Below, piece after piece: positions 34,228 through 47,110 of a stretch of 64,000 bases of DNA. Source of the DNA: Nyssa sinensis (Eukaryota; Streptophyta; Magnoliopsida; Cornales; Nyssaceae); the NCBI GenBank assembly GCA_008638375.1, contig CM018036.1, forward strand, positions 10,324,328-10,388,327. The letters are read 5' to 3'. The translations under genes were made by a program, and so were the position numbers. Numbering within the stretch: the stretch's first letter is position 1; every line of letters starts with the position of its first letter. The notes below the pieces were generated by a model. It worked only from the letters and a program-made list of their open reading frames with translations. It had not been told where the DNA came from and searched no databases.

Positions 34228-37200
34228 ATGGAGATGAGGACCAGAAGTTGCGATTCAGAAGAGAAACATCACGACTGGGATCCGATTTCAGAACTGGAGA
34301 AGAAGAAGAAGGGAATACAAATTGAAGGGTACCAAATAGAGGGTCTGTCAATTGCTGGACATGAGACGTGTGTAATCCTCCCATCGCTCAGTTTAGCTTT
34401 CGACATCGGCAAGTGCCCCCAACGCGCCATTTCCCAACAATACCTCTTCATCTCTCACGGTCACATGGATCACATTGTCAGTTCTTCTCACCCTATATTG
34501 TATTTGTTTGTGTGTATGTGTTCACATATAAGTGTATTTGTATGTGTATATTGAGTTGTGTCTTTATGTTTTGTGTGTGTATATCTGTTTGTATACATAA
34601 TACATGTATATGCGTGTGTATGTATGCATGTAATCTTAGTATTTTTGCTCTTCTAATTGCTATCAAAATTTTGTTTGCGGTTGGAACCATGTATTTGACA
34701 AAAGAACTGTTTCCATTCTGTGAAATAGCTGTTTCTGTTCCGCCCCTCCCCATGGTGTCGAATTGTTTTGGTATCGTGCTAGAAAAAATCATATGTTTGA
34801 CATGGAATTTAAGAACCTTGGATTGTTGTCTTAACAATGCATTCTTAATGTAACACAGAATCCAATTGCTTCCGTCTTTGATTTGGTTTTTGACTAGTGG
34901 ATAATATGAATGTTGGGTTCTATTCACTTACTCATCGGCAAGTTCTTGTTTTCTTTTTTTGGGGGGTGGGGTGTAAGTACAAGTTTTTGAATTGGATCAA
35001 CTGTAAGGAAATTAAATTTCACTTCTCATTTAGTCGTCTGATTTTTACTTTCTACATTTTTGTGTGAGAATAAGAACCATTGGCTTTGTATCGGAATAAT
35101 CACCAAGAACCAATCGCAACTAAAATACGATGGTCTATATTATTTTGATTGATTGAAGAAGATAGATAAAACACTTTTTTTTTTTTGATAAGTAAGAAGA
35201 TAGATAAAACACTTACTATGGTCTATATTATTTTGATTGATTGAAGAAGATAGATAAAACACTTTTTTTTTTTTTGATAAGTAAGAAGATAGATAAAACA
35301 CTTACTATAAACTGTTTGTGTTTATTGAGTGTAAATTCAGATACTAACAAATTTTGTTAAGGCCAATAACCCAATTCTACCACGTATTGTTTGTTACATC
35401 ATATATTTTTAATGCAGTTAAGTCCTGAATGGTTCACAAAGGTTTTATATTTCCTTGAAACATTCTAGTGTGCAACTAACTCACCTCATCACCCATCCTC
35501 TTCCCCTGTGAAAACTAAAAATAGATCTGGATTGATTCTTCCCTCTAAAAAACCACACAAATTCTTGCAATTTGAGCAATGACGTGGTTGTAATTATTTA
35601 CAACCCTCTTTTCATCAATTTTAGCATCCTTCAGATTTAATTTCGAGCTACTGAATTCAGATTTTTTTTTCTTTGGAGGGGGGGGGGGGGTGACCGGGGG
35701 GTTGGTGGTGATGGTTTCTACAGTTGATCATAGTTTTGCGAACCAAACTTTTTTATATGATAGATATTATATCTTTTCTTTGTAGTTGTCAGACTGCTAT
35801 ATGACATAGCTTTTTTTTCCCTTAGGGAGGCCTGCCCATGTATGTTGCAACTCGTGGCCTATATAGAATGAAACCGCCAACGATTATTGTACCAGCAGCT
35901 ATAAAAGAAAATGTAGAAAAACTCTTTGAGGTGCACAGAGCTATTGATCATTCAGAGCTGGCGCATAAGCTAATTGGCTTGAATGTGGGTAATGTTCATT
36001 TTTTAATTTGATTTTGTCATCAGATGAGAAATTTTGCCTGTTGTGCTCCTATTGGTAACTTGTATTGAATTAACTTTAGACAATGTTATATTTGTAGGAG
36101 AAGAGTTTTATGTAAGAAAGGACCTTAAAGTAAAAGCATTTAGAACTTATCATGGCATACCAAGCCAGGTGATGCTATGAAGCATGTAATATTTTATTCT
36201 CCTTGTCCATTTTAGACAGCTCTGAACTGGTATTTTCCTGAAGTTCTATTTAGGTACTAACTTACGTTCAGTGTTATATGGCAGGGTTATGTAATTTACT
36301 CCATAAAACAAAAACTCAAGCAGGAGTATACTGGCCTTCCTGGAAATGAGATCAAGAACTTGAAGTCATCAGGTGTGGAGGTCTGTCTTGTGGTTGTATC
36401 TATAGCCATTTCAGAATAGTGTACTTGAGTTTTGTGGACATTAGCCTTTTTAAATCTCCTCATGATTCCACATCTTAGTACACCTATATCAAGACTTTCT
36501 TGTGCTAGGATAAGTTGATCTCTGTTAATATCAAATTATACGAAGCCCGTGGCGGATCTAGAAATTCCATTTAAGAGGGATGAACTTACACGTATGAGAA
36601 TTTAAGAGAGTTCCTATGAATATATATATTTTGGTGGGGGGGGGGGGGGACTCCTAATTCTTAAAGAATTTTAATAAAAATAATAGGTTAAATGTTGATT
36701 TTTCAAAAATTGAGTTCTGCAGGTCTAATTTATCTGAGCTTGTGCACACTGGAAATAATATTTTTAGTTAACTTTCCAAAATCTAATTCTAGCCCATTCT
36801 TTCTAGTTGCAAAAAACACTAGTGACTTTTATATTTTCACATTTAACTTGGGGCAGGAGTAAATATCCCAGTTCTTTACCCCACCTACTAGTTCAGTCAG
36901 TGTTAGCTTCCATTCTTCCATCCATGTCTTATAAATTTCTCCACCAAAACAATGGTAGACAGACATAATGGACTCCAACAATTCACACCCCACCCCCCCC
37001 AAAAAAAGAAAAAAAAAAAGAAAGAAAACACAAACCACCCACCCAAAGAAAGAAGAAAAACAAAGATCTTGTCTAGTATTGTATTTTATTTTCAACTTTG
37101 GAACTCAAAAGAAAAGGGAAGTCCACTGTCGATGAGAAAGAGCTACACTAGTAGGGGTGAGAGGAAACAATTCTCTCATTTTAAGCATTCTTGTATAACA

Positions 37201-40200
37201 GAAGTATGACTTTTTAAGGAACAGTTGAGAATAGAAACTCAATCCTCTCTTTAGTTTTTGAAAAGATTGATGGAAAGGAGAGGAAAATGATTACAACCTT
37301 TTAAGGAAATCATTTGTTAGTGGTTTCCATTTTTTTTTGATAAGCTAAAAAAAAAAAGAGAAACCACTCTCCATTTCCTTTTTCTTTCTTCGAGCTGAAT
37401 GAAGCTAATCGTAAGGTTTTTAAGATTTGGTTTCTTCAATTGTTGAATTCCTAAAAACATCACTTTAGGACTTGGTTTTTATTGGTTGGAATATTTTAGG
37501 TTTGTTCTTATTATGAATTCTATATTTTTTTTGCACATAAAAGTTCATTCTTTTAGAATTAATCTGAATAGAAGTTGACTATAGTACTTGATGTAGAATA
37601 GATGAATTTTTCAAGACCTTTTTCCAAACCAAAAAAGAAAAAAAATGAAGGATAAAATTGTTGAAATTATGTTTATGCAATTGTTTTGACATAGCAAGGT
37701 AAGGTAGATCTTTGAGGGAAAAAGATGACATGCTTGCTTTTGCATATTGGCAGATTACGTATACTATTTCATCACCTGAAGTAGCTTTTACGGGTGATAC
37801 AATGTCTGACTTCATCGTTGATGACACTAATACTGATGTTTTAAGGGCAAAGATTCTCATTATGGAGGTACAGCAGTATAAAAATATTACTTGCCCTTCT
37901 TATTCAAATATATATCTATTACTTTTATAATATATGAAGATTGGTCGACGTGCTTGCTTGACGTGCCTGCTTGAGTTGCTTGCTTGACGTGCCTACTTTA
38001 TTTACTGACTAAATTACAATCTTGCCCTTAATTTATTAAGCTGTTATTATTTACCGCATTTATTTATGAGTTATTTATTACATTTGTTATTTGCATAGTT
38101 GTTAGTATCTTATCTTACAATACGCGATACGTTTCGATATGGACATAAAACGATACATATCTTATATTTGTATCTTTTTGCACCGTATCTTACGATACAC
38201 AATATGTATTTTACGATACGTTTCGGTACGCACAATACATGAGATGTGGAAATCAGGCTAAACAACATCGTTTTTTCTCTCTTTTTGTTGTTTTGTTATA
38301 TACATAGGAAATATTTTTTGTTTGTTTGGTTTTATATTGCCTATTTGTAATACCTTGAGATGTTTTATCAAATAAGAAAAAAAAGAAAGTAAGTATTTTG
38401 AGAAGATGTGGATGAGGAGTGAGCACATACAAGAAATTAAAGAAGAAAAAGAAAGAAAAAATTTGTTGGCGTATGATGGTGGTGATATTGATGCCATTGA
38501 AATTAGATATTAAGATGAAAATGGGATGAATTATAAAAATGAATAATTTTAGATTTTGTCTTAATAAATATATTGGATGAATTATTTAATTTTAGTTTGA
38601 AATTCGTAATATTTATAAATCTTGATTCTTTGTATTTCATGAAATTTAAGTTATTTTTTATAAATGAGTTAAAATATAATTTTTATTATTTTATATGTTG
38701 TATATATATATATATATAACATTATATATAACATGATACAATCTATTTGGAAAACGAGAACTACTAGCTTGGTACCACTTTTATTTTCAATTGTTGGATA
38801 AATAATAATTATTTATATATCTAATTTGTATGACAAGTAAATTGGAATGTTATTTATATTATTTTAAACATTATATATATATATATTCATGTATATATAT
38901 TACATGTATTTATAAATGTATTTTTTAAAAAATTACACGTATCTACGATACCCGATATGATACACATTTTTTAAAAAACGATACGTCTTCCGATACACGT
39001 TTTGACAACTATGATTATTAATTATAAAGTCAGTTATTATCTTGTTCTATGACTATATCATTCTTATTGTATTATACATATGGTGTTTGTAATTTTTTCT
39101 TTCTATCATATATAAAAATATATGTACTCCCTATTCATTTGCGGCTATAATGTACAATTTGGGAATGTTTTTGTGGATCAGATCTCTTATGTGCCCAACA
39201 CTAGTGTATATATATATTACTTGTCATTGTTACTTATCTACTTAAGCTTATTGGTGGTTTGTTCTCCTCATGTTGTCTTCAAATTTCCAAAAAAAAATTC
39301 AAGTTTCCATGGGCTGTTTGCATCTACTGGATTTGATAATGCACTCTTGTTTGCCTCATTCTTTTCTTAGCACGTAAGTTCCAGATCCAAGTGGTAGTAT
39401 CAGGGCCTTTAGCTATTGTTCTTGAGAAATGACATGGTCTGACCCATACCTCGAATGAAGTTTTATGTGATCCCTATCTACCAAAATTTTTACTTTTGGT
39501 TCCGGTGAACGAATAATCATTGAATCCTCCTCTTTCTGGACAACACATACAGAGAGACCCGCCAACCGTCAAATAATTACTGAACCTCTGAGAGATATTT
39601 ATCTAATTAGTTTCTTTCTCATCTATTTCTATCTCCCATATATCTACTTTCCTTAGTTATTCACTAGAGCAATTATGATATGGAAGTCGATTCTATAAGA
39701 TCCATAAGAACGGTGTGTTCCGAGGTGTGAAGTGGGAGAGTAATTGGGGTTTTGAATAAGATGACCTTTTCATTTTTTTCTTTTTCATATTGAAAAAGTA
39801 ATAAGAATGAGAGGTGTTAAGCTTTTTATCATCCTGGCGTCGAGCTATTTTTCCGCAGGACCTCCTTCCCTACAGTATCGTCACTGTAGTAGAGTAACCA
39901 CCAAGTTCGGGACTTTTTCGATTTCTCAAAGATTACTTACCTCTTAGTAAAAATAGAAAATATTGAATAGAACTACAAATAAAATAGGAATTTTGGCTGT
40001 TGGAGTAAGCATGTAAACGTTAGGCAAATGTTTACCATAAAACATTGACATCCAAGTATATATTATAAAATGTATAACCCAATGTTGTTCCTGCTTCAGC
40101 AGGGTGTTGTGACTTGTGACGGGTAGAGTGGAGTTAGACCTGATTTTTGGCATTATTTGCACAAAGTGGTTGCTCTCAAACTAAAACCCACATTCTCATG

Positions 40201-43200
40201 CTTGGCGGCTTGAGCTTTTAATATTTGCACCCGGCAGTGGCCCTTTAGTGTATATATATTATGATGAATGGGTGATGACAATATGATTTTCTTCCTCTCT
40301 TTTTCCCCGTATGGCAAGAATTAGTTTTTTGTGTTGGAAGTGTATATTTATTTCTAGTTGAAACCTCCCAATTAGCCAAAAGACCATACACTTATCACTC
40401 ACAATTCGGGGACTATTTGGAACAATCAGAACAAGGCAGCTAGTGGAAAAAAGTAGATTTTTAATTCTTTACTATTATTATGCATCCTTAAATTATTATT
40501 CTGGTTTCCGTTGGCTTTCGGAAGGACTCATCAGGCAATGAATAGTCCCTTAGATGCTTATGTAGGGTTGGAGAGAGATAAGAAGCTAATCAATAATCAT
40601 CAAGTTTTTTTTTTTTTAAAATGAATCCTGGAAGCAACATAAGGATGCTGTGGCTTTGTTGTTCTGCATTGCAGCAATGGAAAGATCACAGCAAAGGGTT
40701 TTCTGTGATTTCAGCGGTGCCACTTCACCCGGAGGCAGTGGCATTCTGTAAAGCATAGTTTGGGTTTATGGGTATAATCTAAGAAGCACGGACATTCTAT
40801 TTTGGTTCACGTGTCCGTGTCGGACAACCGCACTCCTCGGACACTCGGACACTGTTGTGTTTGATTAAAGAAGAGTCTTTATTTTATTAATGGCTTTTTA
40901 TTTTATATCTAATATTTTTTAATTTGGGTTTTTGCCAAGTTTAATGAAATAATTTAGAATTATATTATTCGAGTTGTCCTAACATTTTTTGAGAATAACT
41001 GGGTATCGGTGTGTTGGTGTATCAGTGTCGGTCGTATCCGTGTCTAGGATAAGCTAGAGGAATTGTTCTTGTATTCTCTACTGTGAAAATCATTATAAAA
41101 GAAAAAAATTTGTACTAATGGGAATTTCTGAATGTGATCCCAAATTAAGAGGAGAGGATTTATGTAACAATACTATTAATAAATAGAAACGATATTAAAA
41201 AAATAAAATAAAGGATCAGATTGAGAAGAGATAAGAGTGAAAAATGCACTGTACAGATCTCTAAATGTCTATAGAATTTTAGTGGGAAAAATTCAAATTA
41301 AAAACTAAAAAAGATCTTGAATGAACCGAGCAGAATAAGCTGAATGAGACTTGAACTGTTTTTTTTAAAAAAAATTAAAAGGTTACAGAGCTTTTATTCT
41401 GTAATAGCATGAGAGAGAGAGAGTGAGATGGTTGGAGAGTTTTAGGAAGAGAAGGTTTTGCTTAGCTAACAGGTGCATTAGTGCAAGAATGCGACTGGAG
41501 ACGGTTGATCACTTGTTGGTGCACTTTTCAGTAGCTTGAGACTGTTGGAGTTTTTTTGTTTTCTGTTTTTGTTTGTGTTTGTGTTTGGGTGCCCCGGGCC
41601 TTTGAAAGAGCTGCTTTTTGGGTGGAAGGGGTGTCTTGTGAGGAAGGATGTGCATGCAATTTGGAGGATGATGCCGCAATGCTTGCTTTGGAGTTTATGG
41701 AAGGAAAGAAATTGGCGTGTTTTTTAGGGGATAGAGAAAGCCCCTTTTTTCCCTTAAAGATAGTTGTTTTGTATTTGCTTTATTTTTGGGCTCAAAAGGC
41801 CTTTCCTTCGAATATAGGATCTTTAGTTGACTTTTTTGGGAGTACGAGGCTGTAAATTTTTTTGCCTCTTCCTTGAAAATATGGGTTGCCCCCCTTCCAG
41901 GGCGCGAGTTAATTTATACAATTACCTTTACTTACCCCAAAAAAAGAAGAAGAAGGGGAGGGCATCTATGAGAGAGAAGCGGGGGAGGAAAAAAAATGTA
42001 TGAACTTTGAATGTGAAAAAGAAAGTTACGAAGTAAAAAAAGGAAGAAAAATCTCTCTGTACTCAGTGTCACTGTAAAAGAGTTTGAGAAAGAGTGGAAG
42101 AGTGAGAGAGAGAATGATGACTTAGAGAGAAAGGGAAAGTGATGAGAGAGAGAAGTGATGGAAGAATAGAAGAAGGGGAAGGAAAAGAAAACTGCATATA
42201 CATCTCTGATTAACCGATTCTTCTTTGTTCTCGTAAAAATGTTTTGAGTTTGATTCTTCTTTGTTTTGTTTTCTTTTGGAGATTCCTTCAGCTTTCTTCC
42301 CTAACGTCACTTTTCAGTGTGGTAGCCTTGGAAATCTGAACGTGATGGTCCCAAATTTGTATTGCAGATTACTTCAGCTTTCTCCTTCACTATTGGAAAA
42401 AGCCCCTGACTTAATTTTGTGTTAGATAGCTTTGGAGAATAAAACGCGGGGGGGGGGGGGGGTTGGTGTTGGGGGCTTTGGGTTTCTTTAATGCTGTGCA
42501 AATCTGGCAGGGATAAGAATACCCTTCCTCTTGAAATAACAAAATAATAAACACAAGGACATTTAAATAAAATGCATTTGAATGAAAAAGACTCTCCTCA
42601 TAGCCTTTCGCCTTGACTAAGGTGAACGCCTAGTGTGTTGCCTCTTTTAAAATACCTTGCTTGGACTATGTTCAGGTGCTCGGCCTGATTGTTATCTCAC
42701 CTTGTCGCCTAGGCGAGTGGGCACTTTCACCTTTGGATCTTTGACAATACTGATTTAAAAGTTCGAATGATTTTTTTGATAACTGATGATGATGAAAACC
42801 CCAATATAAATAGAATACATACACATAAGCATACTATACTGTTGGAAAGCTTGGAAATCAAAAGTCGTGTAATACATGTTCAACAATGATTATAAAATAA
42901 TTTACACAAAAGAAACTTTGAAACAACAAATCTTGAAAACCTGAACGGGATCTTTGAGAATACTCATAATTATTATCCCCACAGTCGTGATTTTGCTCAA
43001 GCTTATCTAATATCATTTGAAAACTTGAAGTTTCAAACTGTATTCTATTCTAAATTGTGGTTTCTATGAAAAATCATCATGTGGACCCCCTCCCTCTTTT
43101 ACAAGTAGGACATTTCCACGTAGTTAAGCCACCATGACTGTTATGAGTACATTTTCCCTTGATTTCTGTCTTTGCGTGCAGAGCACCTATGTTAATAACT

Positions 43201-44001
43201 TGTCGACAGTGGAGGATGCAAGAGATTATGGACACACACATTTGTCTGAGGTTAAATACTTTTTTTGTTTTTATTGCTTCTCTTTGTGCCATTTCTCATG
43301 AGTCTTGTAATGTGTGTATCCTTTCAGATTCCTAACTGCCTTTTTTGTTTTTTTCTCTTCCCTTCTTATATTTGGGTGAGCTTTTCCAGATAGTCAGTTA
43401 TGCAGACAGGTTTGAGAACAAAGCAATTCTTCTGATCCATTTTTCAGCTCGATATAAATTGGAAGTAAGTTTCCAGTGTTTTCCCAAATTGTTATCATGC
43501 CCCCCCTTCCCCTTGGAAACCTCCATTGACACCATCACATAGCTATAAATAAAATAAACTATATGTCAAATTTGGGGTTGGAATAAATTGGGTTCAGGTT
43601 GTAAAGAAGAGTATTCTCTGTTTGCCACACTTGGGCACTACCAAATTCCTTCTTTAGTTTTTGAGCTGTGATTCATCGTAAAATGCTCCCTTTTGATTAG
43701 ATCAAGTGAAAGTCAGTGAGTCTTGTACATTATATAGGTGTTGGTTTTTTTTTTTTTGGCATATGATTGTCCCAGATCCGTGATGTATGCTTCTTTAGTT
43801 TTTATTATGTATAACCAATTTGTCCAATGACTGCTTATCTTTTAGCAGGAAATTCAAAATGCTATCTCTGCAGTACCACCACCTTTGGCTGGCCGAGTTT
43901 TTACTACTTACAGAAGGTTTCTGATGAACAAGGTGGTTTCAAATTATATTACCCATTTGTTTTCGTTAAGTTTTACATGTGAAATGAACCGTTCTTGTTA
44001 A
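34228..44001 (+). CDS. Short-form tRNase Z (TRZ1-like); C-terminal frame altered by a one-base insertion
   Basis: Exons are 34228-34476, 35826-35988, 36098-36168, 36285-36380, 37754-37867, 43182-43250, 43390-43464 and 43849-44001; the phases match. The enzyme removes 3' trailers from pre-tRNA. The metallo-beta-lactamase signature SHGHMDH is at 76-82 (His77, His79, Asp81, His82), with AFTGDT at 204-209, GHTH at 248-251 and HFSARY at 271-276. Family members end soon after AGRVF with a tail of the type LTEGF. Here AGRVF (293-297) is followed by TTYRRF, and the expected tail with its TGA at 43922-43924 lies one base out of frame. Translation would run on to 44001 (329 residues) unless the AAG/GTGG at 43935 is used as a donor. 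Intron 5 is 5.3 kb and full of repeats. The acceptor before exon 8 is an AGCAG tandem site. Confidence 0.9.
35130..35308. repeat. 89-bp tandem duplication with a nested retro-tail insertion (TRZ1-like intron 1)
   Basis: The unit starting tggtctatattattttgatt at 35130 returns at 35219. Inside each unit, gaagatagataaaacactt occurs on both sides of a T-run plus gataagtaa. This is a target-site duplication around a truncated LINE tail in reverse. The tail therefore inserted first and the whole block was then duplicated. Confidence 0.75.
36543..36660. mobile_element. Repeat-like segment with poly(G), TRZ1-like intron 4
   Basis: The segment begins gcccgtggcggatctagaaa and reaches a G run at 36636-36649. 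This start is frequent in plant dispersed repeats of the gtggcgga type. Limits and class are not certain. Confidence 0.35.
38094..39013. mobile_element. Non-autonomous DNA transposon-like element with cgatacg motifs (TRZ1-like intron 5)
   Basis: It begins catagttgttagtatc and ends gttttgacaactatg, giving short inverted ends (catagttgt). Subterminal regions at both ends are rich in cgatacg/cgtatc motifs in opposite orientations (38120-38235 and 38935-39000). The middle is AT-rich with no coding frame. Superfamily not assigned. Confidence 0.55.
41430..41965 (+). mobile_element. LINE (L1-type) 3' fragment with degenerate RT-associated zinc region, TRZ1-like intron 5
   Basis: Translations in shifting frames give ETVDHLLVH, then [20 protein letters not shown], typical of the C-terminal end of plant LINE ORF2 (zf-RVT region). 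The fragment ends with an untranslated stretch and aattacctttacttacccc plus A-rich tail. Several frameshifts and stops are present, so it is dead. It lies in the sense orientation of the host gene. Confidence 0.75.
42590..42730. repeat. Repeat-like GC-richer stretch with cgcctaggcg
   Basis: The segment holds cgccttgactaaggtgaacgcc and gtcgcctaggcgagtgggc, which read as a short imperfect palindromic region. Such sequences are common at ends of plant DNA transposons. Nothing more can be said. Confidence 0.3.
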
Positions 44002-46474
44002 ATTTTTTTTGGGGCTTGAGAAGTATATTTTTGTTATAACTTTATTTTTCTTCTTCTGTTGATTAATCTAAGGCCGGGGTTTTATTTTTAATTTTTTTCA
44101 AAGATGTTTGAATGGAGGCACCTTATTAGTATTCAGTTAGTTGGAGAAGAATATTTAGTGTGAGTTGTGTTTTAGCAACGAGGAAGCTAAATCTCAACAG
44201 CAGAAATATATACAGTGAGACTGATTTTGTAATAATTGTTTGTTTTATAGGAGTGAACCCTAGAGGGTATCAGCCTATCTGGATGTGTGAGGAGTTGATT
44301 TATTCTGATTGAAGTCGAATAACCTTGCCTCCTTTTAGTTCAGTTAATCTACTTCTACGACATGCTCAAACTCACAGGGCTAGAGCTCTATCTGATTACC
44401 TTCAAATAATTTATGGAGTCTTTTTTTGGGGGGCGGAGGAATATTTAGATGTTGATAATGCAAGTGGGATGGCATTAATTAGTGCAAAACATGATCAGAT
44501 ACTTAGATTTACCAGTGTTCAACTGTTTCATCTTGATGCTTCTCATTTCCATTTTTCTGTGCTGGGTATTTTCTTGGGCAACAGCTAGATAGTTTGCTGC
44601 TGCTGCATTGATTTCTGCGTTTTTGGTTTGAAGGATGAACTGGCTTGCTGTTTTACTCCAGTTTATAATGTAGCTGAAATTTTGGGTATAGATCAAAACT
44701 ACAATTAATTTCTTTCTTTTTTCTTTTTGATACAACAATGAGAGAGAGCGAACCTAACTACTATTAGTGTGTGTATTGTTATGAAAAATCAAATCCACAC
44801 TAATTGTGTGGGTGTGGAGAGTGGGTACTTGAACCTAATTAATTTCTTATTTTTATGGTCTAGGAACTGTGCCATTCCTACAAAATATATTTAAAGCCTC
44901 TTTGGGCTTGCCGGCTCGAGCCTGGGTTTTGTGGTTGGAATCCGGTGTGTTGCGTGCCCTTGCTCTTTTCAATTTATTCCATTCATTTCCCGGCCTATTT
45001 TACCAGCTTTATCTTCGCCTTTTTTATGTGGATCAAGTGAACTCTTAATTGCCCGATACAATTCGAGACAGCCCCAAAAAAATTTTGACCTGACTTTTGA
45101 CTTATTTTTGATTTTTTAATTTTGTTCATACTAGTATTACTAGTTTCTTGTTCTATAAGAATAAAGAATTAATAATTTTTTTATTCAGATTAATATTATT
45201 TAATTTTATAAATATAATGTGTTAAGACTTTTCTTATTTAAATTATCATTAATAAAATATAATTTTGAGTTTAGAATTTGATTTTTTGTTTGAGTGAGTA
45301 AAGTATTGTATTACTTGGTTAATTTCGACTCTCGAGTAGTTTCAAGTTTAGAAAATCTTTTTTTGTTTGGGTGAATAAGTCTCCTATTACTTAGTTTTCA
45401 AAAATTTGGCATGTTTGATTTTTAACCATGTCATAGATTAGAAACAGGGTGTGCTTCATTTTTTTTTTTTAAATTCCAATTATGTCCCCTGCTCCCAACG
45501 GCCCAGCGAAGCCACTGCACCATGGAATCGGTTCTGACTCTAATAAACACGGCTCTTCTTCTCACTCTTTGTGATTTTTGACTCGCATAGCTTCATAAAG
45601 ACACCGGGACTGTCGAGACAGGATTCAGCGGTCCGGGTGCATTTAGTGCTTTACATGTCCCATTTGTTAAGCTGATATTTCAAACACTCATTAGTTCGGA
45701 TGTAACGCACAATGAATAATTTCTTGCATGAGTAAACATGCTCAACAAATCTTAAATCTGATCCAGATACTAATCGAATGTTCCATCCATGCAATCATTG
45801 CAGTTCAACCATATTTTGGAAAATTCACTTGAATGGGACTGTCACATGCTCAACGAATCTTAAATCTGATCCAGATACTAATCGAATGTCCCATCCATTC
45901 AATAATTTCTCGCTCCAGATCTTCTCTTTTAAGCAACCATTCCCATAAAGGGTAAGAAATTTATTACAGTAACAGCACCTATATTTATTTGTTTACACAC
46001 TCTAAGCTCACCTATCCACCTGGTCTGTTGCACAATAGTTCTAGATCCTCCTCAAAAGTGTCTTTCTACAGAAAAATAGACATCAATGATCCACAAAGCA
46101 ATGCATCCAAAAGGTTTTGGTTACCAATTCAAGAATGTTGCTCGTCTGGAGGCCTGATAGAAGCCTGGGAGACACTTCACTTCTGACATCCTCAAAAGAA
46201 GGTAATAAGGTACCCCAGGGCACACAAACAGAACTAAGCAGCGCAAGCCAATGGATTTTAAAGTGTAAACATGTCAAACTTTTACTAGATAGAAGAACAA
46301 AGAAATCAAGCTGGGCAACAGTATTTTTCCAGGCCCCAAGTTATAACTTCCAAAATGGCTTCAAGATGCTTATTTTATTTATTCATATATTAATTTGGGA
46401 AAATAGGTAGGATCTTCTTGGCCTCAACCGCAGCTCGGTATTCATAAGAGCAATGCTACTCTTCACAAAAATAT
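44002..46474. other. Intergenic; LTR-like remnant and tandem repeat
   Basis: No gene is recognised. The part 45110-45310 resembles the LTR family seen at 11.4-11.7 kb (ttataaatataatgtgttaa, attaataaaatata). A block of about 60 bp starting catgctcaac is doubled at 45737 and 45845. The open frames at 44325-44588 and 45989-46277 carry no family signature I recognise. Confidence 0.45.
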
Positions 46475-46576
46475 ATTCCAAATGATGTGGCATTAACATG
46501 GTACTGAATTATTGGCAATACTTGAAATCATGTAATTAATGTGATTTTAACATATCAATGCCACATCATTTGGAAT
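46475..46576. mobile_element. Short MITE with perfect 20-bp terminal inverted repeats
   Basis: attccaaatgatgtggcatt at 46475-46494 is the exact reverse complement of 46557-46576. The 62-bp interior is AT-rich. The element is 102 bp. The base run around it (atat/aaaa) does not show a clear target duplication. Confidence 0.75.
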
Positions 46577-46599
46577 AAAAATTCAAGAAACATAGCATT

Positions 46600-47110
46600 T
46601 CTCTATTCATAATCCACCTGATGAATGAAATTCTAACTCTTATAACCTTTGGCCTTCCAACCAACCACTCAATGGTGGTTTTGAGTGTTTCCACCTTGGA
46701 CTTAATCACCCAATTACAAATTGTTGCTGTTGCTTTAGATGCAGTTACACACACACACACACACACACACAACCTCTTGTGCATGTGCATGCATGAGAGA
46801 GGGATTCTAAATTCTTCAAAAATAATAATAATAATAATAATAAATATCACTGGATTGTTCAGGAAAATTGTAACATGAGAAAATCCTGACAAACCTTGCA
46901 TGTCATCTTGCAACCTTCACTTGAACACTTTTACCAAAAAACCATTTCTTCTGCTAAATGTTCCTACCACTGCCAAAACAATAAGGTCCTTCAAAAATGT
47001 AGTTCAAAACCTCCAGAGATCCAGCTCACGTTGTCGACCTCTTGTCGATCAGCATTCTCCTTTTTCAAACTCGAGTCACAGTTCCTCTAACGCAGAGCAG
47101 TAATCAGCCT
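46600..47110 (-). pseudogene. Coding-like exon fragments, family not recognised
   Basis: On the minus strand, 47107-47020 reads as a charged, coil-like peptide (CDSSLKKENADRQEVDNVS) after a possible acceptor (tttgcag), but with an in-frame TAG seven codons in. A second open stretch at about 46735-46620 gives ICNWVIKSKVETLK. A (CA)n tract and an (AAT)n tract lie between. These could be exons of a decayed gene. No family is assigned. Confidence 0.25.

Noticed and set aside
34493..34927. 144-codon minus ORF over TRZ1-like intron 1
   Set aside because: It is rich in His/Thr/Ile from GT-rich simple sequence, with no domain.
45520..45600. Short ORF MESVLTLINTALLLTLCDF as a small gene
   Set aside because: Only 19 codons, no support from flanking exons and no family recognised.
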